Below are positions 34,640 through 46,763 of a DNA stretch of 64,000 bases, one piece after another (the first letter of the stretch is position 1; each line of letters begins with the position of its first letter). The translations under genes and the position numbers were made by a program. The DNA lies in NCBI GenBank assembly GCA_028023455.1, contig JAQFVV010000183.1, forward strand, positions 1,490,001 through 1,554,000, written 5' to 3'. Source of the stretch: Epiperipatus broadwayi (Eukaryota; Onychophora; Udeonychophora; Euonychophora; Peripatidae). The notes beneath the pieces were generated by a model. It saw only the letters and a list, made by a program, of their open reading frames with translations. It did no database searches and had not been told where the DNA came from.

Positions 34640-35290
34640 ATACTAAAAAAAAAGTTAGAAAGAAAGAAACAGAAAGAAAGAGAGAGGAAGGAAGGAAGGG
34701 AGAGAGGGAGGGAGGAAGGAAGGAAGGAAGGAAGGAAGGAAGAAAGAAAAATAAAGAAAGAATAAAAAGCAAAGTAAGAACAGATATTATAGATGAAAAG
34801 ATAAAAAATACTCAAAGAAAAAAACAGAAAGAAAAAAAGAAAGGAAAGAGGCAAAAAAGGAAGGAAAGTAAGGAAGAAAGGAAAGAAAGAAAAGAAGAAA
34901 AGAATGAAGAAAGGAAGGAAGAAAGGAAGGAAGAAAGAAAGAGAGAGTAAGAAAGAAAGGAAGGAAGAAAAAAAGAAAGAAAGAGAGAGTAAAAAGAAAG
35001 AAATGAGGGAAGGAAGAAAGAAAGAAAGTGAGAGTAAGAAAGAAAGAAAGGAAGGAAGGAAGAAAAAAGGAAGAAAGAAAGAGAGAGTAAGTAAGAAAGA
35101 AAGAAATGAAGAAAGGAAGAAAGAAAAAAGGAATAAAAAAGAAAGAAAGGAAGAAAGAAAGAAAAGAAAGAAAAAGGAAAGAAAGAAAGAAGAAAGAAAG
35201 AAAGGAAAAAGAAAGAAAGGCAGGAAAGAAGAAAGGGAGAAAGAAAGAGAGGGCATAAGAAAGAAAAAAGGAAGAAAGTAAGAAAGAAAT
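34640..35290. repeat. About 650-bp polypurine (GAAA/GGAA)n tract
   Basis: It is almost pure A/G on the plus strand. The long frames on both strands (243 codons minus, 125 codons plus) are artefacts rich in Ser/Phe/Leu or Lys/Arg/Glu. A 40-bp unit (AAGTAAGARCAGATATTATA and following) occurs at about 34600 and again at about 34770, so part of the tract arose by tandem duplication. Such mirror-like tracts can form triplex DNA. Confidence 0.95.
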
Positions 35291-35295
35291 AGCAA

Positions 35296-35850
35296 AGGTA
35301 GAGTTGAATATATATAAAAAATGAGATTAAATTTTAGAAAAAAAATATAATAATAATTTAAAAAGGATAATAGTAAGAAATTTTGAAATACATTAAATAT
35401 GGGAGCAGAGATGAGGAAAGTTTAAAGTAATAGATAAAGTGATAAAGAATGGATAATAAGATGTCAATAAATGAATAATAAAATAATTTAAAAAATTACA
35501 ATTATAGAAAGTTTTAATATGTCTTTGTTTGGATATTGAGATAATGTGGGATGAATTGATTTTAAGATTAAAAGAAAGATCTTTACTTTCAATAATAAAT
35601 TGCTTTAATATAATTATAAATGAAAAGGATTTGGGAGATTACAAGACCTAAAAATATCAAAATAAAACTTCAAAAAGTGGAAATCTCTCCTTTTTTATAG
35701 TTGCAAGATAACATAGCAATATCCTGGAATTTTTAGCTCGATATTAACTATATATAAAATATACCCTCCACTTAATTTTGCATGCTAAAAGTGTATAAAT
35801 TAAAGTCTTATTCAGAGGCACTACATTTTGAAATATTTTGTGGATTAATA
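35296..35850. other. AT-rich flank of the polypurine tract
   Basis: Possibly very decayed LINE sequence upstream of the zinc-finger remnant at 35890; nothing specific can be shown. Confidence 0.3.
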
Positions 35851-35889
35851 ATATGGAATGATATAATATTAAAAGCTATTATGGACTCA

Positions 35890-36515
35890 TCATAGTTTGT
35901 GTATATACTGTAAGAAAAAAAAAGGTTATAACATTGATACATTGTGCCCAATGTGTGGTAAGCAGGAAGAGACCATGGACCACATTCCATTCCATTGTGA
36001 TTCGTAGTCTCATCTCTGAGGCATGGTTCTGAGGTGAATGTCTGTCCCTGACCTGGCTTGTGTAATGATTTCTCTGGCCTTCGAGAAGGGGTTTTTTGCC
36101 AAAATATGGCTAGCTTTATTTGTCAACTTCGGGATTTGGACTATGCGTTGTAAAGTATTGTTTGAAAGTGGGATTGACCACCACCCCGAAGACATCCTAA
36201 TAAGTTTCATATGGAAGAATAGGGAAATTGACAAGAGAACTTGCACAGACCAGTTGGTGATCAGACCTGGAAACAACTAAAAATATGTTTCAAGATGTTC
36301 CATTTTATTCTATGTATGATGCCCCTAATCTTATAAGGACTGATTCCTCCCCCTATTGTGTGATGAAAGATGGGATGACCTACCTCCTAACCCTTCTATC
36401 TAAACTGTAATCCTGAAGACCCATTGCAAACAATGTTTGTTAACAGCAGGTCTAACTATTGCCTGTATACACAATTATGTACCTTGTGCTATAAATAAAT
36501 AAGAAGAAACAACTA
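35890..36515 (+). pseudogene. Non-LTR retrotransposon C-terminus with zf-RVT-like motif and 3' UTR
   Basis: One frame reads CPMCGKQEETMDHIPFHC (near 35945-36000), a C-x2-C-x8-H-x4-C finger of the type that follows the reverse transcriptase in many LINEs. A second frame (36038-36280) continues with IWLALFVNFGIWTMRCK, the hydrophobic and Trp-rich segment seen after that finger. A 3' UTR follows and ends in an ATAAATAAATAAG tail near 36510. The upstream reverse transcriptase is absent here. The clade is not assigned. Confidence 0.65.
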
Positions 36516-36829
36516 AATTGTAAATATTTTGGATCATCAATATAAAAAAAAGTAAAGAATGTGGTTATAATTTAAAGGAAAAGAAAAATACAGTAGAAAT
36601 TTAAAAAGTTACAAATAAGAAGCAATATTTTTTTTATATAATATTGCAAATAAACTTAAGATTTGAATGATAAACACAAAATATTAGAAGAAATATAAGG
36701 CAATTTTAAGAATAATAAGAGAACTGGTAATTATATTTTTTTACTGATTATAAATTGGATTTTTTTAAAAAAAGAAAACATAATTTTGCTTTTTTAGATA
36801 TTAAAAAACCTTGGAGTAATGGTTAGAAA

Positions 36830-37620
36830 TCTTTATGGTATAAATTTAAAAAATAGGATTAAAAACATTGTACATTTATTAATATAGACGATTATGAATT
36901 AGGTGCAATAATAAGTAAGAAAATCTTCCAAATAGAATTGTCCTTTATTGTCTATACTGATTATATCGTTTTTTAAAATAATTATTAAATAAGTTACAAA
37001 GTTTAAATATATAATAAATTCCTGTTAACGAACACAAACACAGAAAAGATAGGTTTTCAAATATTCGTCTTTATTACTGCCTAGCATAGATTATAGTAAT
37101 ATTATTATACGCTATGAATATGTTACTATAAGCTATGAATATGATATTCATGAGATATTGAAAGCTTGCTATGCAGTAATCAAACTGAATATTTAAATTC
37201 TATCTTTTCTGCTTAAGTGTTCATTACCAGTCACTTATAACATTAGCCCAGAAAAGTAGGAAATAGTTTATAGTTGAATTATCAAATATATAATAGAAAA
37301 GGTCCAAATATTAGATATTTTTAAAAATACAGATTACTGGATTTTTTTTTTTTTTTTGTAAATGATATAGTTATCTTTGCCAATAAAAAGAATAAATAAA
37401 TATATTTCTAAAATATATGTAGAAAGAAGGAAAGAAGAATATTAAATTTAGCAAAGAGAAATAGAAGCTGTTGATCATAAACAAATTAAAAAGAAGGAAT
37501 CATGAGTGGAAGTGGAAAAAATATACAGTAAAAGAGCATTATGTGGGGATTAAAATTAGTAATAAAGTGAAATATACATCAGAAGGGTAACAAAACTTGA
37601 TAAATGTTTTAGAACTATGC
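36830..37620 (+). pseudogene. Decayed LINE reverse transcriptase, copy 1 (split by foldback K)
   Basis: It aligns with 39575-40600. A degenerate RT palm motif is visible as FVNDIVIFA (37356-37382) in place of F-A-D-D. Upstream is a weak counterpart of the conserved QGCPLSPLL region (near 36940). Downstream, a Lys-rich connection region extends to about 37600. It has many stops. A 267-bp element (37017-37283) is inserted between the two RT motifs. Confidence 0.55.
37017..37283. mobile_element. Foldback insertion K with 12-bp duplication
   Basis: It is flanked by an exact 12-bp duplication, AAATATATAATA (37005-37016; 37284-37295). The paralogous LINE at 39690-39713 has the empty site. About 65-bp arms are inverted copies: ACAGAAAAGATAGGTTTTCA near 37040 against its inverse near 37190-37210, and ATTACTGC against GCAGTAAT. 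It is non-coding. Confidence 0.85.
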
Positions 37621-38075
37621 CTGCTAGTGATCATATTCCACATTCATGCCCCTAAGGAATGATTATTTATCAATTCAATGTCCAGCAGGTGACTGTGTAT
37701 AAGGTGGAGTGATTATAACCTTAAAATTTAACCCTATTTGATCATAGCCACTGATGATGATCAGAATGAATCTCATATCAAGAACTAGTCTCAGTATAAA
37801 TCTCAGTATTATTTCTTGATCATCATCTAGACCATATATATGTTAATCTAATAGATATATGTTTTAATTAGCCTTTTTGGAACAACTACATCATAACTTA
37901 TTCTAAATCTTAAACATAAATCAAATATCTGTCTGACAGATGAGAAACTCATGCAAAATGAGGTCTTTTGAACAATAACAGTTAATTTTTTATAAATAAT
38001 AATAACATAATAAAATTAACTTTCTTTAGTTCCTTGTATTTACCACCTAATCAATACAAAATTATTTTAGAATGG

Positions 38076-38161
38076 GTCAGGAAAATCAATCAAGTATATT
38101 ATAGCTTAATTACTTTTACTCCAATTCTTTTACTTCGTCTCAACTTGATTGATTTCCTGAC
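38076..38161. repeat. Inverted repeat with about 19-bp arms
   Basis: GTCAGGAAAATCAATCAAGT (38076-38095) pairs with ACTTGATTGATTTCCTGAC (38143-38161), with one bulged A. The 47-base loop is AT-rich. Confidence 0.75.
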
Positions 38162-38520
38162 TCCAGGCTCAATAATATGATGAGAATAATAATCTTATAA
38201 TATATAAAAACAATGAATTTTATATATCAATATATTTAGATTAATATTAGTAAAGAAGCATATTTGAAATATTAGAACAGAATTTAAAAATAAATCAGTC
38301 CACAAAATTAAATTAATTTTGCCAATTAATAATAAAGTTAGTAATTATTCAAATATTGGTCAATTGAAACAATCATATCAAATTTTTTTCAACTCAATTC
38401 CACTTTCTTTTCATTGTGATATTTAGGATGTTTGATATGTCAATTTAATGCTTAAGAGATCTTTATTGATGAGGCAACCCCAGTTTGTTTTACTGTCACA
38501 GCTTTTCTTACTTTCATGGC

Positions 38521-38625
38521 TTATTTAATGATGGAAAATGTCAGGTAGACACTTAATATACATTTTATATGTTATTATTTAATGATGGAGAATGTCAGAT
38601 AAAAACTCAATATACATTTTATATG
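38521..38625. repeat. Tandem duplication of about 53 bp
   Basis: Two adjacent units begin TTATTTAATGATGGARAATG and end ATATACATTTTATATGTTAT, with a few differences. Confidence 0.85.
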
Positions 38626-39574
38626 TTATTTTTCCTTGGTACAGAAACTAATTCTCTGGTCCATGTTTCATTTTTTTTCTATGATTATCAGCAGGCAATT
38701 AGTAATAGTAGTGTTAAATAGCCCAACAATGGTAGGTATTAACTGGGCATTTATTTTAGCAATTCCTTGGGCATCTCACTGTATCACTAGGCTACTTCTT
38801 GAAAGATGAAGCAAGCACTCCTATGGGATATCTACTTAGTCATAGTTGATATACATGAATGAATACAATTTACTAGAAATTATCCTTATGTTAACTTGGA
38901 AGATAATGGTAAGACCTTTTATTTTTAGTTCACTAGCATGACAAAATTTCATCAGAAATGAAATAAAACAAATTTTTAAAATGAATCTTTTATATCCAAC
39001 TCCTGTGTTATGTAGTTGTTATTTACCTTCACTTTTTTATTAACAAACTTTGGAATATAATTAAATTTTATTTTTAAATGGTAACAACAAGCAAAAAATT
39101 TTGATTTGATTTTTTACATTGTACAGACAAGTTAAGGGAACAAAACGGGTGAGATGCAATATATTTTAAAACTGATATTCGAAACACAGATTTTAATCAC
39201 TTTTAGTTTATTTCCCTAAACCTTGTGTATAATTAATTAAACTAAAATTTTATTTAAATTTATTTCTTTTTTAACAGAACAACAGAAACAAAATTTAATT
39301 TCTTAAAATTCCTTCCATTTACAAAGAACAATTATACTTTTATTAAATTTAACTATTATTCCCTTTCTGAGTTTCTTTTACTTTTGTCGTTTTTTTTTAT
39401 TGCTTTTAGTGTTACTCAGTAAAACAGTTAAAATTTAAAATATATAACAAACTTTTCTTTTGCTTTTAGGTATTAAAATGAACTAAGCTATTATTAAAAT
39501 TTAATTTTAAACATCTCTTAGTTTTTACATTTATTTATTGTTTTGTATTTGTGACTCGTGACAGAGATGTTAAA

Positions 39575-40600
39575 ATATAATAATATAGGGGATTCCGAAT
39601 TAGGTATGGTCATAAGTGATCAAATCTTCAAGGAGAGTTGTCCTTTATTATGCATACTAATTTTTAAAGTAATTACAAAGTAAATTATAAAGTTTAAATA
39701 TATAACAGAAAATTTCTAAATCTAGATATTTTTAAAAATATAGGTCATTGGTATGTTTTTTTTTTATTCTTTTGTAAATGACATAATTATTTTAAGCTAA
39801 CAACTACAAATACTCTTGTCAGATTATTACTACAGATGGAAACATAATGGATGAAACTAATCATAGAATTAAACTTGGTTGGACTATTTTGGGTAGAAAT
39901 GACTTAATATTAAAAGGAAATATGTCTATGTGTTTGAAAAGAAAGGTTTTTAATAAATGTGCTTTACCAGTTCTTATTTATGGATCTGAGACTTGAACAT
40001 TTAATAGAAGAGCAATTCAGAGACTCCAGACCACTCAAAGAAGTGATGTTAGGAGTAACAAGAAGAAATCGAAAACGTATTATATAAGGTAAAAGAACAA
40101 CCTGGTATTACTGACATCGTTGAAAGAATTAAAAGACTGAAGTGGAGTTGGGCTGGACATATTGCTAGAAGAGATATAATAGATGGACAATTGAAATCGT
40201 GTACTGGATTCCAACAGATTGTAAAAGACTCATAAAGAGGCCACATGTGAGATGGATGGATGAAATAAGAACATGTGCAGGGGTGATTTGGAGAAGAGTG
40301 GCTAGAGATCAAAAAAGATGGATTGAACTTGGAGAGATCTTCATCCTGCAGTGGATTCATAATGATTGATGATGATGATGACTCATAAAAAGAATGAATG
40401 AAAATGTTATGAAAATATATGGAAAAATGAGGAAAGATAAATATTGAATTTAGCCAAGAAAAATAAAAGTTATTGATAATAAATAAATTAGAAATGGGAA
40501 TGAATGGAAAGTGGAAAATTGGCATAGCAGAAGTAAAGTGGAATATACATTAGAATGGTAACAATATGTGATAATTAAAAAGGAATGGATAAAGAAATTG
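39575..40600 (+). pseudogene. Decayed LINE reverse transcriptase, copy 2 (split by an RTE fragment)
   Basis: It is the paralogue of 36830-37620. It shows ESCPLLCILIF (near 39632-39666), a degenerate form of the QGCPLSPLL motif, and FVNDIII (39771-39794). The element then breaks off, and the matching sequence resumes at about 40385 (ATAAAAAGAATG) after a 580-bp RTE insertion. Confidence 0.55.
39800..40384 (+). mobile_element. RTE-type LINE fragment, 3' end, nested in another LINE
   Basis: Frames read MSMCLKRKVFNKC, then the degenerate counterpart of VLPVLTYGSETW, then the C-terminus (KLKWSWAGHIARR-like near 40133-40165 and RPHVRWMDEIRTCAG near 40240-40280). It ends GEIFILQWI and a (TGA)n tail at 40358-40380. 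It is the sense-strand counterpart of the copies at 21964, 45866 and 49488. Confidence 0.85.
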
Positions 40601-41640
40601 GTACAATAATATTTTCTTGTAATAGATAACATAAAAAGAATTTTAGGGAAAAAAGGAGCTGTAATTAGTGTTATTGCTATTAAAGAATATGCAATTTATT
40701 GTAAGTCAGAAGCAGACCTATGTAATTTAGAGCAGTGGCAAAGTGGCGGTCTTAGAGGTCAAAGTTCATGGGTTGCAACACAATTTTATTACTTTCTGTG
40801 ATCAAACATTATTTAAATTTCATATGAATTTCCAAGCAACAAATCGTTTCATTATTTTTATTTTATTGTATATATTTTTTAAATGGGAGTATATAAATGG
40901 GAATATATGCAATTGAGTAAAATATAAATGAAGCTAAACATATTAAACTAGAAATGTCATCAGTTTGTATCAGAAATGCCAAAAGCAAATGCAAATGCTT
41001 GGATTAATTGGAAAAGATGTTGATAAATTGGTTAAAGCCATGAAGTAAGTTATTCAAAAGAGAATTACTTATTAAACTATAAAAAAATTAGAATTATTCA
41101 AAAAATACATAATAGTCATGCGTTAGGGTTTGGAATAGAAAATTAAATAATTTTGTAAATAAAGTAGAAAAAATATAATTTAATTATAAAAAATATAATA
41201 GAATTGTGAAACTTAAAACATGTTAATAATAGAAGTGAATTATTATTTAAGATTTAAACAGAACATCTACAAAAGAATTACTGGAAAAAAAAATTGAATT
41301 TATTGCTTGATTTATATGGATAAGATAGAATATGTTGAGTATTTATTATTAAATAAAGGAAAAATAAAATGGTGATATATGTGTAATACGGGATGGTATA
41401 ACGATAGCAAAGAATTGATTAGTTTCTTTTTAGGGTGGGTAAGAAATAGCAGAAAAATCCATTCTCCAAAAATAAAAATAAATGATGAGATTTATGAAAA
41501 TAAACTACTATATGTTAGTAGTAACTAGTAGCTATTATGCATGACTTCAGATAAGAAGTAGCAGTATTATACTGCATTTTGACGCATTAGAGAATAAAAA
41601 TCGCAAAATTGTTCAATTTCGTTTTAAATATATATAAATA
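40600..41640. other. Probable continuation of decayed LINE sequence
   Basis: Lys/Ile-rich broken frames with occasional Trp-rich stretches (for example WYMCNTGWYND near 41370). This is compatible with the C-terminal part of a LINE polyprotein but not diagnostic. Confidence 0.3.
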
Positions 41641-41645
41641 TTTGA

Positions 41646-42490
41646 AATATAGGCACTCTTCATATATCTGGAACCTAATTGTAAATATAGGGGATTTGAA
41701 CTCAGACTTTCAAGCATTCTTCAACCATCCACACTATCTCGTACCACTGATACACATACCACACACAGATAGAAAAGATACATAATCACCAATATATGTA
41801 TTTTGTGCTGAACCAGCACTCATCAGTTGGTCCAGATTATCATTTTCCACACCCATATATATATATATATAATCAGTGCTCAGTTTATATTAAGATAGCA
41901 AACCCTCATACTTTAATGGATAGGCTTCAATCCACTCTAACCTCCAACTCTTCAGCCATCCATATCATTGAAATCTGATGATGGAAAGCTCAAATCCCAT
42001 GCTAATGCCAATATTATGCAGGCCACATGCACTCTTCATATATCTGGAGCAATCCCATCCCTCTTCTATGTATTTAAAGAATTAGGTCCTATACATGAGG
42101 TGTCAGGGTGACTGAGGTCAACATGGGCATGACAATAATATTGGCATCAGCATGGAATTTGAGCTTTCCAACATCAGATTTCAATGGTATGGATGGCTGA
42201 AGAGTTGGAGATTAGAGTGGATTGAAGCCTGCCCATTAAACAATGAGGGGTTGCTATCTTAATATAAAACTGAGCACTGAATATATATATATATATACGT
42301 GTGTGTGTGTGTGTGTGGAAAATGATAATCTGGACCAACTAATGAGTGTTGATTCAGCACTAAATACATATATTGCTGATTATTTATCATTTTTACATGC
42401 ATGGGATCATGTGTATCAGTGGTATGAGGTAGTGTGGATGGTTAAAGGGTGCTTGAAAGTCTGAGTTCAAATCCCCTTTATTTAAGTATA
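41646..42490. mobile_element. Family D foldback retroposon, full-length inverted dimer
   Basis: It consists of a reverse unit (GGGGATTTGAACTCAGAC at about 41691 to about 42010) and a direct unit (about 42050-42473, ending GAGTTCAAATCCCC). Each unit contains AACCAGCACTCATCAGT or its inverse and an (AT)n or (GT)n microsatellite at the same internal place (41861-41874 and 42281-42317). Possible 18-bp flanking duplications (TTTAAATATATATAAATAT, TTTAAGTATATATCTATAT) differ at three bases. Confidence 0.75.
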
Positions 42491-42635
42491 TATCTATATT
42501 AAAATCTATAATATTATTCTAATATTAGAACCAGTTTGAAAAATATATTTTTTCAAATTTAAAGTTTTGAATAGATTAAATTTTCGCTATGAATGCATTT
42601 AATAAATTATTTAATTGAATAAAAAAATTGCATAT

Positions 42636-42785
42636 TTCTTTATTGCTCGGAGTTCATGAGAAATTTGAATGCCATATGTGAGAGCACCAGAGCCGATCCT
42701 GGCATCTACTGATCTCCAAGTCGATACCAAAGCCGGATGTTCTACCATGTACGCGAAACCGCGAAGGGCACTTAACTGAATGAAA
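42636..42785 (-). mobile_element. SINE-2, copy 1 (tRNA-derived)
   Basis: On the minus strand it shows an A-box-like ACATGGTAGAACATCC, a B-box-like CAGGATCGGCTCTGG and the 3' signature CCGAGCAATAAAG. The same layout and tail occur at 59247-59370. The 62-codon frame here is not a gene. Confidence 0.6.
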
Positions 42786-43065
42786 ATAAATTTGAACAAC
42801 TAAATTTGTTGCTATATAAGCAAAACTGGTTCTAAAAGTTTTTATGGAACCAGTTATTATTTTAATTCACTGATTTAGACGACATAATTTTTATTTTTAA
42901 AAAATGTTTATAAAAATATTTTCAGAAATTAATAAAATACAAGCGGCTAACCTCAACAGAAAATAGATACATAACTAATAATATGCAAACTAAATAAATA
43001 AAGTAGTAATTATAATTTGGATTATTTCCATCACCTAATCTGAACTGTACATTTCTACAGAAATG

Positions 43066-43190
43066 CAGACAGAATGGAGCAGTTGGTTCGAGCTTCGTTT
43101 TAAATGCACTATCCACAAATCTAAAAGTCCAGGTTCGATCCTCTCACTAGTACTGTCATTGGTCAAGCCGGCAACATCTGAAAAAAAGAG
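43066..43190 (+). mobile_element. SINE-3 (tRNA-derived)
   Basis: A-box-like TGGAGCAGTTGGTTCGAGC and B-box GGTTCGATCC sit at tRNA spacing (about 43075 and 43132). They are followed by a body with AGTACTGTCATTGGTCAAGC and an A-rich tail. Single copy in the window, no sequence match to SINE-1 or SINE-2. Confidence 0.65.
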
Positions 43191-44670
43191 GATAATAATA
43201 TCACTTGAAAGGTTGTATTATATAAGAATCATTCTAGCAGTCTAATGTATTTGGAAAGTTCAAATAAAGTTTGAATTAATATATAGACATTTAACAATTA
43301 ATATTAGATTATAATAATAACGTGAAATGCTGAAACCTTTAACAGATGCGCCTTAAAAATGTATATATAATGGAAATATTCCAAAATATAATTACTACTA
43401 ATTCAAAAGTTAATAAAAACCATATTTACAGCTTCAGTTTAACAAATCGTGCAATCCACCAGCTTAAGCAGATATTTAAGATTATAAAAATAAGTCTGGT
43501 CCAAATTTGAGTATTATTTGCTCTCATTGTTCTAAGAGTTTAAAGAACACTAGCGAAATTATATTTACATTACTTAATGGCATGGCAGAATCTTGGAAAA
43601 TAATTAATAGTCTATAAAAGAGTAGTTTCTTGATGGAGTTATGCGAATTATATACGTGTTTAGAGTAAATGTGACACATCTTTCAGGTACATCTTTTGTG
43701 ATATAAACTTAAACCAAAGTAAGGGATTGATAATGGCATCAGTAACTTGAAAGAGATTGAATAAAAATGTTGGTGAAAATTGTGATGCCATAAGGTTTAA
43801 ATAAAATTTTAGCAGTAGTAAGTGATGTACAAAGATTCCAAAGTAAATAAATATTTACTTTATATTGTTGTGAGAGACAACTGATGAATAAATTAGGATT
43901 TAACTGATTTATTATAGATCAGCATGTCCAAAAGAAAAATCTGTATTAAAAAAAAAATAACATAAATTTAATAAATTACATAAACTAAGATGGAGGTTGC
44001 CAATAAAAGATGAGATGAAACTCAATTGTTTGAGTAATAATCTTGATTTAACTATTGATATATTTATTTAATAATTCAAAAAACTATAACAAGCAAGAAC
44101 AAAACTTTCGTGATAGGTATAATAAATTCAGAGAGAATTCTATCAAATTTTTTAAACAATGATTGATTAATGTATTGACTACCTGCAACTTTTGAGACAT
44201 TGAACAAATGATTTGGAAAAGCTAATGGCATGACTTTAAACTTGGGTGTCAGCATTTCTAGAGAGCTATTTTAATTATGATTGGATAGGTTATAATAGAG
44301 ATATTATAGTTGGTTAAAAGTTATGTAATTTGCTAAAAATTAAGCTCTAAAGATCAGTAAGATTTTAGCAACCAATGCTGTGTCTTCAAATCATCCTTTT
44401 ATGGCTACCTTTAGTATTACTTTAAGTAGTTTTTGTATTTATTTGATGATAAAAAATGTGAAACTAAAATAATATTGACTTATTCATTTTAAAAAAATGT
44501 TCTAAAATGCCAATATCATACAGACACTTTTTTTCAAAAAAGCTGACAGATAATAAGACTCTACTTTCAATGTTGTTGATTAAATTTTTAGTTCTCTCTG
44601 TAGGAGAGCACTTGTGAGAATTTCTGAGTATCATTAGCAACAAGGGAATGTACATCTAAATTGAAAAAAT
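43191..44670. other. AT-rich DNA, possibly decayed LINE
   Basis: Broken plus-strand frames between 43860 and 44440 lead towards the zinc-finger remnant at 44671. No motif is clear enough to annotate. Confidence 0.3.
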
Positions 44671-44865
44671 ATGGGTGGTTTAGTCTGCAAGTTGTGTAAG
44701 AAAGGCATTGAAAATATTAGGCATCTGTTAATTGAATGTAAATATCTGAAAGCAGAAAAGGTACAAATAATGAAGTTGTGGAAGAATAAATATGAAAAAA
44801 GTGATTACATAGAAAGTGGCTTATTGGTTTTTATGCTAGGTTTGGAAAAAGTTAAGGGGTTTTAG
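44671..44865 (+). pseudogene. Non-LTR retrotransposon C-terminal zinc finger remnant
   Basis: A 64-codon frame opens with VCKLCKKGIENIRHLLIEC, a C-x2-C-x8-H-x4-C finger of the same type as at 35890. It lies at the C-terminus of many LINE polyproteins and is thought to bind nucleic acid. A charged helical stretch follows. The Met start is chance; the true frame would begin far upstream. Confidence 0.7.
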
Positions 44866-45557
44866 ATATAAAAGCCATGGAATTGACAAAGATTATGTTG
44901 TGGAAATGGGATGGAGCAGGATAGAGAAGAATATGGGAACACTTGCAGTGAAGAATGAAAAGGGAAGTCAAAGTGTCTAACAGATTTCTCTGGGCATAGT
45001 TGCTGAGAGATTCCTGACTCCATATAAGGAGAAGTCACAGTGCATCACATCACATATTAATTCTTTTGTTTTATTTCAGAAATGAAAAGTAAATTTTCCA
45101 TAGTTTGTTCATGTATTTATGGTTATTTTTCACAGAACATTTATTTAATATTTATTTTTCTAGAAGAATATTGTGATTAGAAGCAGATTTTCTTTGAAAG
45201 TATTTACTTTTAAAAAAAGACAAAACATGAGAAATCACTAATGTATGGCTCCAACTTATAATAGGATAATAAGAATGCACTCATATTGTCATTAACAGAA
45301 TTATTTTGATCATTTTTTAAAATTATAAATAGAATTTTAAATAAAATCTTATCTGAACAATAATTGCTTCTGACTTTACAAAGTGAAAACAATTCTGATT
45401 TTATAAATTTAGAAAGTTTATTAGTGATTGTTGTAAACCATCAATAAAAAAACAAAGCTCTTATTATCAATCTTATTATGTTCTTTGCTTTACTATTTTT
45501 TCTCTATATTTTCAAAGTTGCAATAATATTTTTAATACTCTATAAATTTTGCAACCA
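44866..45557. other. No feature recognised
   Basis: AT-rich DNA. The minus-strand frame 45210-45392 has no recognisable domain. Confidence 0.45.
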
Positions 45558-45801
45558 CAGTGTTTAAATTGTAACTATATCGAAGGTAATCAAATCACAT
45601 CAGTGCCATTAAATGAGATCTTAAAACTGCAAGGATCCTCTCACCCTAGCCATAAGATGTCTTTAAGGAAATAAGATGGCTGTTCTTATTCCCATAAATA
45701 GTTTATCTTGTGACTAGGTATTTCAGCAGTTTTAAGATCTTATTTAATGGTGCTGGTGTGGAGGTTTGGTTACCTTCTACATAGTTAAAATTTAAACACT
45801 G
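45558..45801. repeat. Family G foldback repeat, copy 1
   Basis: Arms of about 73 bp (45558-45630 and 45726-45801) are inverted copies, with outer ends CAGTGTTTAAATTG and its inverse and inner ends CTTAAAACTGC and GCAGTTTTAAG. The loop contains GGATCCTCTCACCCTAGCC. No clear flanking duplication. Confidence 0.75.
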
Positions 45802-45865
45802 CACATGGAAAATTTATAAAGTATTACATAATTTAATATTGTCTAATATTGGCACAAGTGCTTAT

Positions 45866-46469
45866 CATCATCATCATCAATCATTATCAATCCACTGCAG
45901 GATGAAGGTCTCTCCAAGTTCAATCCATCTCCTCTGATCTTTAGCTTATCTTCTCCACATCACCCCTGCACACTTTCTTATTTCATCCATCCATCTCACA
46001 TGTGGTCTCTTTCTGTATCTTTTACAATCTCTTGGAATCCAGTTTAAGATTTCAGTTGTCCATCTATTATCATCTCTTCTAGCAATATGTCCAGCCCAAC
46101 TCCACTTCAGTCTTTTAATTTTTTTAATGAGGTCATTAACACCTCTTTGTTCTCTTACCCATATATTGTGTTTTCAATCTCTTCTTGTTACTCCCAACAT
46201 GCACCTCTCCATACTTCTTTGAGTGGTCTGAAGTCTCTGTATTGCTCTTCTATTAAGTGTCCATGTCTCAGATCCATAAGTAAGAACTGGTAAAACACAT
46301 TTATTAAAAACTTTCCTTTTCAAACACATAGGCATATTTCCTTTTAGTATTAAGTTATTTCTACTAAAAGCACTCCAACTAAGTTTAATTCTCTGATTAC
46401 TTTCATCCATTATGTTTTCATCTGTATTAATAATCTGACCATTATTAACTTTTTCTAATTCATCATAAT
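45866..46469 (-). mobile_element. RTE-type LINE fragment with 11-bp duplication
   Basis: It is flanked by CAAGTGCTTAT (45855-45865) and CAAGTGCTAAT (46470-46480). The minus strand encodes the RTE C-terminus from DESNQRIKLSWSAF through MCLKRKVFNKCVLPVLTYGS, ETWTLNRRAIQRL and MLGVTRRD (46174-46410), then a decayed tail to the (TGA)n run at 45866. It is 5'-truncated. RTE elements supply endonuclease and RT for target-primed reverse transcription. This is the best preserved RT fragment in the window. Confidence 0.9.
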
Positions 46470-46584
46470 CAAGTGCTAATAAGTATATTAAAATAAAAAA
46501 ATGGATTTAAAGTGAATGATTTATATATTCATGCTCTCACTTCTAGAAACTTAATATTGACTCATAAATTACCATTTGAGTTCA

Positions 46585-46715
46585 AAATAAGATGAACTCT
46601 CTTATTTCCAAAAAAAAGAACTTATCTAGTGTCTGGGGTGAGAGTATCCTTGCAGTCTTAAAATCTTGTTTAAGACCACTAGTGTGGAGGTTTGATTACT
46701 TTCTATATCGTTAAT
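46585..46715. repeat. Family G foldback repeat, copy 2 (partial)
   Basis: Shares GTGAGAGTATCCTTGCAG (inverse of the family G loop) and the arm TGTGGAGGTTTGATTACTTT with the 45558 copy. Confidence 0.6.
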
Positions 46716-46763
46716 AATATTTTTAAAAATAATTATGTATTTTTAACAAATAATTCAACATTT

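Larger units (their letters stand above)
37640..39570. other. Mostly featureless AT-rich DNA
   Basis: It contains the small inverted repeat at 38076-38161 and the tandem duplication at 38521-38625. No gene seen. Confidence 0.45.

Noticed and set aside
34564-35295. 243-codon minus frame and overlapping 125-codon plus frame
   Set aside because: Both are translations of a polypurine/polypyrimidine microsatellite; composition is low complexity and no start context or homology supports a protein.
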